Shown here: positions 54,384 to 62,235 of the stretch, piece after piece
How positions within the stretch are numbered: the first letter of the stretch is position 1
Layout of the letters: each line of letters opens with the position of its first letter
Assembly (NCBI RefSeq): GCF_001570485.1
Contig: NZ_BCTA01000011.1
Location: forward strand, 1 to 64,000
Length of the DNA: 64,000 nucleotides
DNA from: Mycolicibacterium novocastrense
Lineage (GTDB): Bacteria; Actinomycetota; Actinomycetes; Mycobacteriales; Mycobacteriaceae
Direction: 5' to 3'
Notes under the pieces: model-generated
Seen by the model: the letters and a program-made list of their open reading frames with translations, nothing else
Database searches by the model: none
What the model was told of the DNA's origin: nothing
Translations under genes and position numbers: made by a program

Positions 54384-55205
54384 ATGAGCCTGTTCGACGC
54401 CTTCTCCTATCGAGACAAGCGTGTCGTCGTCGTCGGTGGCGCCACCGGGATGGGCAATGCCACAGCTCGGCTCGCTCAGGACGCGGGCGCCAACGTCGTC
54501 GTCATGGACTACGCCGACTGCGACCTGCCCGGCGTCACCGCGATCCGGGTGAATCTGGCGGACCGGAACAGCATCGACACTGCGGTGGCCGAATGCGGGG
54601 GCACCGTCAACGCCCTCTTCGCGTGCGCGGGCGTGGCGGACGGTCCCGGCATCGAGCGCATCAACTTCATCGGTCACCGCCACCTCATCGAGCGACTGCG
54701 CGCCGAGGACATGCTCCCCCGGGGCAGTGCGATCGGGTTCATCTCGTCGGCGGCCGGCCTCGCCTGGCGGTCGAACCTGCCGCAGCTCACCGAATTCCTC
54801 GACATCCTGGACTTCGACACCGCTGCCGCGTGGGCGCTCGACAACGGTTGTGCGCACTACATGTTCACCAAACAGGCGGTATGCGCTTACGTGGCGCGCG
54901 AGGCCATGGATCTCATCTCCGACGGCATCCGCATCAACGCCATCTGCCCCGGTCCCACCGACACGCCACTGGCGCGGGCCAATGCGGAACTCTGGCTCGA
55001 CTTCGGTGCCGACTACCGCGCGAAGGTCGGCGTGGCCGCCGCTACGGCGATGGAACAGGCTTACCCGCTGCTGTTCCTGTGCAGTGATGCGGCGCGCGTC
55101 GTCAACGGCATCACAATGGTGACCGACTCAGGATATCTCAGCGCCGGCATCACCGAGGTGTTCCCCGCAGGCACGCCGATGGCGAAGATGCTGTTGGACG
55201 GGTAG
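54384..55205 (+). CDS. SDR, coniferyl-alcohol / 3-alpha-hydroxysteroid dehydrogenase type
   Basis: 273 residues. VVVVGGATGMGNATARLAQD, short intervening region without NNAG (LFACAGVADGPGIERINFIG), catalytic YMFTK in AHYMFTKQAVCAYVAREA, and the family-specific long insert about 115-160. These SDRs oxidise alcohols on rings or side chains. First gene of a plus-strand operon SDR-SDR-SnoaL-SMP30. Confidence 0.87.
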   Translation: MSLFDAFSYRDKRVVVVGGATGMGNATARLAQDAGANVVVMDYADCDLPGVTAIRVNLADRNSIDTAVAECGGTVNALFACAGVADGPGIERINFIGHRHLIERLRAEDMLPRGSAIGFISSAAGLAWRSNLPQLTEFLDILDFDTAAAWALDNGCAHYMFTKQAVCAYVAREAMDLISDGIRINAICPGPTDTPLARANAELWLDFGADYRAKVGVAAATAMEQAYPLLFLCSDAARVVNGITMVTDSGYLSAGITEVFPAGTPMAKMLLDG

Positions 55206-55987
55206 TGGCCATGAGTGCGGACCTCGCGAACAGCGTCGTCGTCGTCACCGGCGCGAGCGGTGGAATCGGCCGTGTGATCGCGCGGCGGTACGCGCGCAGC
55301 GGCGCCACGGTCGCGTTGGTCGCGCGGCGGCCGGACCAACTGGCGGTGACCGCGGATGTGATCGCCGAGGACGGTGGCCATGCCTCGGTGCACATCGCCG
55401 ACATCCGGGACGAGACTCAGTGCGGGGACGTCATTTCCGCGATCATGTCCCGCTGGGGACGCCTCGATGTCCTGGTCAACAACGCCGCGATACCGGGCAC
55501 CGATCAGCCGGTCGCGGAGGCCACCGTCGACAACTGGAACGCGGTGCTCGCAACGAATCTCGTCGCCCCGATGGTGTTGTCGCGAGAGGCATTACGGCAG
55601 GCAATGATTCCGGCCAGCAGTGGCAATATCCAGTTCTTGTCCTCGGCCGCGGCGCGTACGGTTCAACCGCATAAGGCCCACTACGCCGCGGCCAAGCTGG
55701 CTTTGAGCGCACTGGGGCAGACGCTGGCACTGGAAGTGGGGACCGCCGGGATCCGGGTCAACACCCTGGTGGTCGGCACGGTGGAGGGTCAGTTGGTCGA
55801 CAACTACCTGGCCCGGCGGGCGGCCGCCGATGGAGTGAGTCCGGACGAGGTGCGACGCAAACTGGTCGCGTCGACCAAAATGGGCCGACTGATCCGCCCG
55901 GACGAGGTCGCGGACGTCTCCATCTGGCTGGCCTCCGACGCCGCGTCGGCGATCACCGGCCAGGACATCAACGTGACAGGAGGCTGA
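55205..55987 (+). CDS. Short-chain dehydrogenase/reductase
   Basis: 260 residues; GTG 55205 shares its first base with the previous stop, ATG 55211 is an alternative. VVVVTGASGGIGRVIARRYA, VLVNNAAIPGT, SSAAARTVQPHKAHYAAAKL (catalytic Tyr-Lys) and the C-terminal SAITGQDINVTGG. A classical SDR working next to the other SDR, possibly on a neighbouring hydroxyl group. Confidence 0.87.
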   Translation: MAMSADLANSVVVVTGASGGIGRVIARRYARSGATVALVARRPDQLAVTADVIAEDGGHASVHIADIRDETQCGDVISAIMSRWGRLDVLVNNAAIPGTDQPVAEATVDNWNAVLATNLVAPMVLSREALRQAMIPASSGNIQFLSSAAARTVQPHKAHYAAAKLALSALGQTLALEVGTAGIRVNTLVVGTVEGQLVDNYLARRAAADGVSPDEVRRKLVASTKMGRLIRPDEVADVSIWLASDAASAITGQDINVTGG

Positions 55988-56514
55988 TGCGGATGGCTCA
56001 CCCCGGGCAGGTCGCAATATTGGTGGCACGCGACGAAATTCGCCAGCTCGCATATCGGTACGCGGCCGCGCTCGAGTCACGGGACGTCGACGCGATGGTC
56101 GACCTGTACTCGCCGGACGCCCGCTTCGGCGAATACGGCGATGGTCCCGACGGACTGCGGCGGCTGATGACACACAGCCTCGACGGATGCCTATTCGTGG
56201 TGATCCTCGTGGCCAACCATTTGATCGACTTCGATGACGACGCGCAGGCCCACGGCCAGGTGTGGGCACACTGTTTCGCCCAATCCGAGGCCGACGGATT
56301 CGTCGAGCAGCTCATCAAATACGAGGATCGCTACGAACTGCGCGACGGCCGGTGGCTGTTCTCCCACCGCAGGCACCGCCTGTGGTACGGCATCGGGCAC
56401 GCCCAGTCGCCGCTGCGCCAACCGGCAGCCAACTGGCCCGCCGGCCAAATCGGAGTCGGCGATATCCCGTTGTCCGACAGTGTGTTCCGCAGCTGGTGGG
56501 CGGGTCGATCGTGA
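55987..56514 (+). CDS. SnoaL-like (NTF2-fold) protein
   Basis: 175 residues. DEIRQLAYRYAAALESRDVD and VDLYSPDARFGEYGDGPDGL belong to the SnoaL_4 family; RYELRDGRWLFSHRRHRLWY closes the fold. The third such protein in the island. Start ATG follows the SDR stop by overlap (TGATG). The reaction is unknown; members include dehydratases and hydroxylases of ring compounds. Confidence 0.78.
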   Translation: MRMAHPGQVAILVARDEIRQLAYRYAAALESRDVDAMVDLYSPDARFGEYGDGPDGLRRLMTHSLDGCLFVVILVANHLIDFDDDAQAHGQVWAHCFAQSEADGFVEQLIKYEDRYELRDGRWLFSHRRHRLWYGIGHAQSPLRQPAANWPAGQIGVGDIPLSDSVFRSWWAGRS

Positions 56515-57449
56515 TGCGCGGCACGCACTACCTCGCCGACGGTCTGGCATTTCCGGAGAGCCCGATCGCGGAGGCGGACGGGTCGATTCTGGTCTCGGAG
56601 ATCGCCGCCGGGTGCATCGCGCGGGTGCGGCCCGACGGTACCAAGGAGAAGGTCGCCGACACCGGCGGCGGGCCGAACGGGATCGCCCGGCTGCCAGATG
56701 GTCGGCTCGTCGTCTGCCAGAACGGCGGCTCCACGTTCGGAATCGGGCCGTGGCCGTACGATTTCGACGGCTGCGCCATGCTGTTCCGTCCGATCGGAGC
56801 CGCGGCTGCACCGCTGACACCGGCGATCCAGATCGTCGACCCAGACGGTCGGGTTGGCACGCTGACCACCGAATTCATCGCCCGCGATGGCCAACGGTCA
56901 CCGCTGGTCCGTCCAAGCGACGTGTGCGTCGACTCCTCTGGTGGCTTCTACGTCACCGATGGCGGGACGATCAGGGGTCGCACTCGCGATGTCACCGGAC
57001 TCCTGTACGGCACCGTCGACGGCGGATTGCGCGAGGTGGTTTACCCGCTGGAGATGCCGAACGGGGTTGCGCTCTCGCCGGACGAATCCAAACTGTATGT
57101 TGCCGAGACCAGAACGCGCCGGATCTGGGAGTTCGACCTCGCCGCGCCCGGCGTCATCAAGGCGGCGCGCGGATTGGCGACGGTGCCGAGCGGAGGACCG
57201 CTGAATGTCGGTGGCGCCGACGGCCTGTGCGTCGACACGGCGGGTCGGATTCTGGTGGCGACGCTCGGCACCGGCGGGGTGACGATCTTCTCGGCGGACG
57301 GGGCACTGCTCGGCGCGATTCCCGCGGACGATCCGATGACCACCAACGTCACGCTCAGCGGTAACGAGGCGACGCTCTACATGACCCTCGCGTCGTCCGG
57401 GCGGATCCTGGTCGTCGAGGACTGGTTGGCCGCCGCGGGAATTCGGTGA
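56514..57449 (+). CDS. SMP-30/gluconolactonase family beta-propeller
   Basis: 311 residues from ATG 56514 (or GTG 56511), overlapping the SnoaL stop. Six-bladed propeller typical of SMP-30/lactonase: LADGLAFPESPIAEADGSIL, Asn in GGGPNGIARLPDGRLVV, PSDVCVDSSGGFYVTDGG, and MPNGVALSPDESKLYVAETR with the metal-binding Asn. Such enzymes hydrolyse lactones with a divalent metal. Last gene of the SDR-SDR-SnoaL operon, which fits oxidation of an alcohol followed by lactone opening; converges with the amidohydrolase gene with 7 bp between stops. Confidence 0.84.
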   Translation: MRGTHYLADGLAFPESPIAEADGSILVSEIAAGCIARVRPDGTKEKVADTGGGPNGIARLPDGRLVVCQNGGSTFGIGPWPYDFDGCAMLFRPIGAAAAPLTPAIQIVDPDGRVGTLTTEFIARDGQRSPLVRPSDVCVDSSGGFYVTDGGTIRGRTRDVTGLLYGTVDGGLREVVYPLEMPNGVALSPDESKLYVAETRTRRIWEFDLAAPGVIKAARGLATVPSGGPLNVGGADGLCVDTAGRILVATLGTGGVTIFSADGALLGAIPADDPMTTNVTLSGNEATLYMTLASSGRILVVEDWLAAAGIR

Positions 57450-57456
57450 GTTGCGG

Positions 57457-58752
57457 CTATTCCTTGTTGGTCATCTGGTCGGCGAGATTCTGGATGAAGG
57501 CGCCGTACCCGACGCCGCCGTGGTCGGACATCACGGCGTCGTAGTCGTACTCCGGTGGGTTGCCGGCGTTGGGCCGCCAGCCGGAGTCGGCCGTGCACGA
57601 GGCGAACCCCTCCTCTGGGAACGCGTACCACCGGCGGGTGTTCAGTTCGACGATCTTGTGCGCTTCTTCGTCGGGAACACCGGCCAGCATCTCCTCGGCG
57701 CGAGCCCGGCTCTTCGGCCAGAACGAGTCGGAGTGCGGATAGTCGCATTCCCAGGTGATGTTGTCGATGCCGATCAGGTGGCGCAGCCCGACCCCGACCT
57801 CATCCTCGATGAAGCAACCGGTGATGTTGCGGCGGAACAACTCTGACGGCGCGATCGTTGGATGGATGTTCTGGTAATACTTGTGTTTACGCCACACGTA
57901 GTCGGCCCGCTCGATGATGTACGGCATCCACCCGATGCCACCTTCGGAGAAGGCGACCTTCAAGTTCGGGTGTTTGTGGAACACCGGGGAGAACATCAGC
58001 TCGACCGCCGCCGACATCGACGTCGTGCCCATGAGCGTCACCATCACCGCGAACGGCGCTTCGGGCGCGGTGGCCGGTGGCATGCCGCCGGAGCCGAAGT
58101 GCATGACCGCGGTCAAGTTGGTCTCCTCCAAAGCGGACCAGACCGGATCCCAATGCGGGGTGTGGAAGCTCGGTAGACCGAGGTTCAGGGGGTTGTCGGG
58201 CAGGCCGACGGCGCGACACCCCTTGGCCGCCATGCGCTCGATCTCCTTGACCATGAGCTGGGTGTCCCACAGCGGGGTGATCATCATCGGGATGAAGCGG
58301 GCCGGATCGGTGGCGCACCACTCGTCGATCGAGAAGTCGTTCCATGCCTGCACGCACAGCAGTGCCAGGTCCTTGTCGGTGCCCTCGAGGAAGACCGTGC
58401 CGCAGAACCGCGGGAACGACGGGAAGCACAGCATCGCGTGGACTCCGTCGATGTCCATGTCCAGCAGGCGCGCCTTGGGGTCGTAGCACCCGGGAATCAT
58501 GTCGTCGTAACGCACCGGGTCCACGCCGAACTCCTCGGGGCGCTTGCCGGCGACGGCGTTGAGCCCGATGTTGGGATACGCGCGCCCCTCGTAGACCCAC
58601 TGGTGCATCGGCGGCTTGCCGTCCCGCGGGAACTCGACGATGCGCGGGCCGTCGTGCAGATACTTCTCGGGCAGGCGGTCGGACCAGACGTGCGGAGGTT
58701 CGATGAGGTGGTCGTCGACCGAGAGCAGCTTCATCGACGGTTGCAGTGGCAT
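57457..58752 (-). CDS. Amidohydrolase_2 family metal-dependent hydrolase/decarboxylase
   Basis: 431 residues. N-terminal metal motif DDHLIEPPHVW (the HxH of the family is changed to DDHLIEP), MHFGSGGMPPATAPEAPFAV, LKVAFSEGGIGWMPYIIERA and ECDYPHSDSFWP, typical of the large mycobacterial group that contains ACMSD-like decarboxylases and isoxanthopterin-type hydrolases. The reaction is a C-C or C-N hydrolysis or decarboxylation; substrate unknown. Own promoter with the inverted repeat at 58792-58808. Confidence 0.83.
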   Translation of the reverse strand: MPLQPSMKLLSVDDHLIEPPHVWSDRLPEKYLHDGPRIVEFPRDGKPPMHQWVYEGRAYPNIGLNAVAGKRPEEFGVDPVRYDDMIPGCYDPKARLLDMDIDGVHAMLCFPSFPRFCGTVFLEGTDKDLALLCVQAWNDFSIDEWCATDPARFIPMMITPLWDTQLMVKEIERMAAKGCRAVGLPDNPLNLGLPSFHTPHWDPVWSALEETNLTAVMHFGSGGMPPATAPEAPFAVMVTLMGTTSMSAAVELMFSPVFHKHPNLKVAFSEGGIGWMPYIIERADYVWRKHKYYQNIHPTIAPSELFRRNITGCFIEDEVGVGLRHLIGIDNITWECDYPHSDSFWPKSRARAEEMLAGVPDEEAHKIVELNTRRWYAFPEEGFASCTADSGWRPNAGNPPEYDYDAVMSDHGGVGYGAFIQNLADQMTNKE

Positions 58753-58791
58753 CGCTGGTTCCCCGTCCTTCCGGCTGATAGACTTTATAGA

Positions 58792-58808
58792 ACAATTGAA
58801 CAGATTGT
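58792..58808. promoter_or_regulatory. Inverted repeat with TAGAAC element upstream of the amidohydrolase
   Basis: ACAAT and ATTGT flank seven bases, and TAGAAC (58788-58793) overlaps the left edge. It lies 40 bp ahead of the amidohydrolase start, on an AT-rich strip shared with the small gene at 58867. Same 5-7-5 layout as at 27782. Confidence 0.5.
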
Positions 58809-58866
58809 GCTTAGTTGACTATAGCGCCCGGTGGTGTGGGAACTCAACCGTGGCAAGGAGGCGCCG

Positions 58867-59073
58867 ATGGATCCCAGTGATCGCATTCCGCACGACGACT
58901 GGGCCGATCAGGACCTGCTGACCCGCGCCGAAGCCGCCGAACGGTTGGCCGCCGAGATCGCCGACGTCAGGGCCAGAGTGGACGGCGGCGAGACCGACGA
59001 GGTCACGCTGCGCCGCCTCGCGGCGCTTCAAGAGGCGCATGCCCAACTCGTTGATGGACGGGCGCCGAACTGA
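58867..59073 (+). CDS. Small acidic helical protein, unknown
   Basis: 68 residues from ATG 58867 with AAGGAGG nine bases upstream, which is the best ribosome site in this area (GTG 58831 is further upstream). The sequence DQDLLTRAEAAERLAAEIAD and LRRLAALQEAHAQLVDGRAP predicts two helices. I do not recognise the family. Diverges from the amidohydrolase gene and converges with the acyl-CoA dehydrogenase pair with 1 bp between stops. Confidence 0.6.
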   Translation: MDPSDRIPHDDWADQDLLTRAEAAERLAAEIADVRARVDGGETDEVTLRRLAALQEAHAQLVDGRAPN

Positions 59074-59074
59074 G

Positions 59075-60217
59075 TCACTTCGATCGCGGGAGGCCGAGCA
59101 CCCGTTGCGCGACGATGTTGCGTTGAATCTGCGCGGTCCCGCCGTAGATTCCCGCGGCCCGCGACCACACGTAGATGTCCCACTCCAGCCCCTCGCGCAG
59201 CAGCGGTTCGCTGTCGGTGAGATCCATCATCGTGTGGCCGAACATCTGGTCGGCGCGGGCCATCAGCAGCTTGTCGACGGACCCTTCCGGACCCGGGAGG
59301 GCGCCACGCTGCCGCTCACTCAACGACCGCAACACCTTGACCTGCAGGGCACGCAATTCCGTGTACACGCGACCGAGCCGAACCCGGGTCATCGGGGAGT
59401 TCTCCAACTGCCCGGAGCGCACCTGCTGTTCTAAGTCGCGCAATTGCCTTGACAGCCTGCTGATCCAGTTGATGTCGCTGGGGCCGCGTTCGTAGGCGAG
59501 CAACTGGTTGGCGATCGCCCAGCCCTGTCCGCGCTCGCCGAGCAGGTTCTCCTCGGGCACCTCGACGTCGTCGAACGTCACCTCGGTGAATTCGCGGTTG
59601 CGTGCGGAGTTGACGATCGGCGTGACGGTGATCCCGGGTGTCGACATCGGCACCAGCAACACCGAGATGCCCTGATGCTTGGGGGCGTCGGGTTCGGTGC
59701 GGCACAACAGAAAACACCAGTCGGCGACCGCGGCGAAGCTTGTCCAGATCTTGCGCCCGTTGACCCGAAACACGCTCCGACCGCCGGTTTCGACGAGGTC
59801 GGCCCGGGTCTTGAGGCCGGCCAGGTCCGATCCGGCCTCGGGTTCGCTGAACCCCTGACACCACCGCACCCGGCCCGAGAGCAGGCCGGGCAGCAGTTCG
59901 GCGCGTTGGGTGTCAGAGCCGAACAGCCGCAGTGCGTTACTGAGGTGGCCGACCCCTTCGATCGGCGCCGCGCCGGCGCGGCCCAACTCGTCGTTGAGGA
60001 TGGCTTCATAGATGGGGGGCAGGCCGTGGCCGCCGTACTCGACGGGAAACGACAACCCGATGTATCCGGCTTCATACAGGGTCTGATGCCAGGCGTTCTG
60101 GGCGTCCGCGCGTGCCGCGGGGTCGTCGGGGATTGCGGCGTCGGCGCTGTGGTCGCGCAGCCACTGACGCAGGTGTGCCCGGAATTGCGCTTCCTCAGGG
60201 GTGTCGTTGAAGTCCAT
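59075..60217 (-). CDS. Acyl-CoA dehydrogenase, GTAQIQR-type subunit
   Basis: 380 residues. YEAGYIGLSFPVEYGGHG, FSEPEAGSDLAGLKTRADLV, KIWTSFAAVADWCFLLCRTE, and C-terminal IYGGTAQIQRNIVAQRVLGL, where YEGT is YGGT. It has the FAD and substrate regions of the catalytic-type subunit and lies 3 bp after a shorter paralogue (60221-61267) that lacks this motif. Together they match the two-gene heteromeric acyl-CoA dehydrogenases of steroid breakdown (FadE26/27, FadE28/29). Confidence 0.86.
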   Translation of the reverse strand: MDFNDTPEEAQFRAHLRQWLRDHSADAAIPDDPAARADAQNAWHQTLYEAGYIGLSFPVEYGGHGLPPIYEAILNDELGRAGAAPIEGVGHLSNALRLFGSDTQRAELLPGLLSGRVRWCQGFSEPEAGSDLAGLKTRADLVETGGRSVFRVNGRKIWTSFAAVADWCFLLCRTEPDAPKHQGISVLLVPMSTPGITVTPIVNSARNREFTEVTFDDVEVPEENLLGERGQGWAIANQLLAYERGPSDINWISRLSRQLRDLEQQVRSGQLENSPMTRVRLGRVYTELRALQVKVLRSLSERQRGALPGPEGSVDKLLMARADQMFGHTMMDLTDSEPLLREGLEWDIYVWSRAAGIYGGTAQIQRNIVAQRVLGLPRSK

Positions 60218-60220
60218 CGC

Positions 60221-61267
60221 CTACGCCAACCCCTCGTTCGCCAACCGCAGGTGTGCGATTGCCTCGTACTGGGCCGTCTCGTCGCCGAACAGACGGCGGT
60301 TCAGCAGGGTTCGGCGCACACGTAGATGCGAGACGTGCTCCCAGGTGATGGCGATCCCGCCGAACACTTGAACGGCGGTCTCCACGACGTCACGGCCGGC
60401 CGCGGCGGCGTATGCCTTGGCCGTCATGGCCGCCAGCAAGGCCTCCTCGGTGGGCAGGTGGTCGACGGCCCACGCCGCGTGCCACACGCAGCTTCGCGCG
60501 CCCTCGACGCCGATCAGCGCATCGGCGAGCATGTGCTGCACCGCCTGGAACGAGCCGATCGGGACCCCGAATTGGACTCGCTCCCCGGCGTAGCGGACCG
60601 CGTCGTCGAGGGCGCCCTGCATGACCCCGAGCAGGTCGGCGGCGACGACGGTCAGTGCGAGTGCTTCGACGCGACGCCAGCGCTCCTCGGAGATCGGCTC
60701 GCCGACGGTGGCGATCGGCACCGCGCTGTCGGAGGGCAGTCGGCGCAGCGTCCGGGTGAGATCGAGGCCGTCGGCGGCCGCGCCGCCATCCAGTGGGGCC
60801 GTGCCGAGGTGGCGCAGCCCGTCGGCCTGGTTGGCCACCAGAACGTGGGTCGCGCCTGCGGCGTCGAACGCCACCGCGCCGCCGTCTGAGGCGCCGAACC
60901 GGCGCAGGTCAACGGTCAGCGCCGGGGCGATGCGCAGTTGTCCCTCGGCCAGAAGATCCAATTCCTTCTCGGCGCGCGCGGCTTCCAACAACTCGGCGGC
61001 GAGCACAGCTTGACCGGCGACCGGCACCGCGCACAGCGTGCGGGCCAGCTGCTCGATCGCCAGGACCGTCTCGACCCCACTGGCCTCCAGCCCGCACAGA
61101 GCGGGGGAGCGCAGGGTGGGAATGCCGATCTCGACCACCTGGCTCCACTGCCGCGCCAGGGTGTCACCGCTACCGATGTCGCTCGGATCCGTGGTCGCCA
61201 ACTGATCCGCCAGCGCGGATACGGTGTCCCGCAGGAGTTTTTGCTCGTCGGTCAGGCCGATGTCCAT
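60221..61267 (-). CDS. Acyl-CoA dehydrogenase, EGT-less partner subunit
   Basis: 348 residues, short for the family. GLTDEQKLLRDTVSALADQL, then ALTVVAADLLGVMQGALDDA, QFGVPIGSFQAVQHMLADAL and VFGGIAITWEHVSHLRVRRT at the C-terminus without YEGT. Same subunit type as 31630-32757. Starts the minus unit with the partner gene downstream. Heteromer formation is inferred from adjacency and the complementary motif loss. Confidence 0.85.
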   Translation of the reverse strand: MDIGLTDEQKLLRDTVSALADQLATTDPSDIGSGDTLARQWSQVVEIGIPTLRSPALCGLEASGVETVLAIEQLARTLCAVPVAGQAVLAAELLEAARAEKELDLLAEGQLRIAPALTVDLRRFGASDGGAVAFDAAGATHVLVANQADGLRHLGTAPLDGGAAADGLDLTRTLRRLPSDSAVPIATVGEPISEERWRRVEALALTVVAADLLGVMQGALDDAVRYAGERVQFGVPIGSFQAVQHMLADALIGVEGARSCVWHAAWAVDHLPTEEALLAAMTAKAYAAAAGRDVVETAVQVFGGIAITWEHVSHLRVRRTLLNRRLFGDETAQYEAIAHLRLANEGLA

Positions 61268-61394
61268 CGAGCGATCAGCCGTCTGTCAGGGGACGTGTCA
61301 GCCCACACACCGCATTGGATTCGCAGCGCTCGCGATCCACTTCGACACGCATCCGGCTTCCTTCCTGGGCGTTCGGATACCATCATGAATGATA

Positions 61395-61409
61395 GAACGA
61401 ATATTGTTC
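61395..61409. promoter_or_regulatory. Inverted repeat with TAGAAC element in the 61268-61434 divergent promoter
   Basis: GAAC and GTTC flank seven bases; TAGAAC starts at 61393. The repeat lies 25 bp before the SDR start. The same TAGAAC motif is found at 27776, 29973, 38115 and 58788. Confidence 0.45.
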
Positions 61410-61434
61410 AACTGTTCACTCGAGGAGGCTCGTC

Positions 61435-62235
61435 TTGTCCCGGCTGGAGAATCGAAACGCCCTCGTCACGGGTGGTGCTCAGGGGCTCGGGCGCGCGGTC
61501 GCTCGTCGACTTGCGGCCGAAGGCGCGCGGGTGACGATCGTCGACCTGAACGAGGAGAAGGGTCGCGAGTGCGTCGGGATCATCGAATCGGCAGGCGGTA
61601 GGGCGGCATTCGTCCGGGCGAACGTGGCCAAGCGGGAGGACATCGAGGCCGCCGTGCGGGCGGCCTCCGTCGACGGGCGCCTCGACGTCCTGGTCAACGC
61701 CGCCCAGTATTTCGCGATGCCCAAGGCGCTGGAACTGGTATCGGACAAGGATTGGGAACTGTCGGAAGCCACAGGCCCGAAGGCGACGTTCCGGTTCATG
61801 CAGGCGGCGTTCGGCGCGCTGAAGGAATCCGGTAAGGCGTCGGTGGTCAACTTCGTCTCGGGCTCTGCGCTCGGCGGGATGGCTTACACCGCACCGTATT
61901 CCGCGGCCAAGGGGGCGGTTCAGGCGTTGACGAAGGTCGCCGCCAACGAGTGGGCGCGCCATGGCATCCGGGTGAACGCGGTGTGCCCGTTCGCGCTGAC
62001 GGACGTGCAGCGCAAGATGATCGGCACCGAATGGGACAACTACACCCGCACCGCGGACGCATCGCCGATGAAGCGCGGCGCCGATCCGGACACCGAGATC
62101 GCACCGGCCGTGACCTTCCTCGCCAGTGACGACGCGGCGTTCGTCACCGGAACCGTGCTGCACGTCGACGGCGGCATGACCGAGTTGTCGACCGTGGACT
62201 ATTCGCAGTCGCCGGGTGTGTTCAGCGCTACCTGA
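61435..62235 (+). CDS. Short-chain dehydrogenase/reductase
   Basis: 266 residues from TTG 61435 with GAGGAGG upstream. NALVTGGAQGLGRAVARRLA, LDVLVNAAQYFAMPK (NNAG altered to NAAQ), FVSGSALGGMAYTAPYSAAK with catalytic Tyr-Lys, and FVTGTVLHVDGGM at the end. Divergent from the acyl-CoA dehydrogenase pair. Its stop overlaps the convergent P450 gene by 8 bp. Confidence 0.86.
   Translation: MSRLENRNALVTGGAQGLGRAVARRLAAEGARVTIVDLNEEKGRECVGIIESAGGRAAFVRANVAKREDIEAAVRAASVDGRLDVLVNAAQYFAMPKALELVSDKDWELSEATGPKATFRFMQAAFGALKESGKASVVNFVSGSALGGMAYTAPYSAAKGAVQALTKVAANEWARHGIRVNAVCPFALTDVQRKMIGTEWDNYTRTADASPMKRGADPDTEIAPAVTFLASDDAAFVTGTVLHVDGGMTELSTVDYSQSPGVFSAT

Noticed and set aside
54303..54857. N-terminal extension of the 52950 phosphotransferase to give 635 residues
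   Set aside because: The added part is antisense to the SDR at 54384 and reads as Arg/Asp/Val-rich noise; GTG 54302 fits the family start and the divergent promoter.
58784..58812. KstR/KstR2 operator
   Set aside because: The AAC-NN-GTT core of KstR and the known KstR2 pattern do not fit here or at the other TAGAAC sites; only a general inverted-repeat similarity exists.
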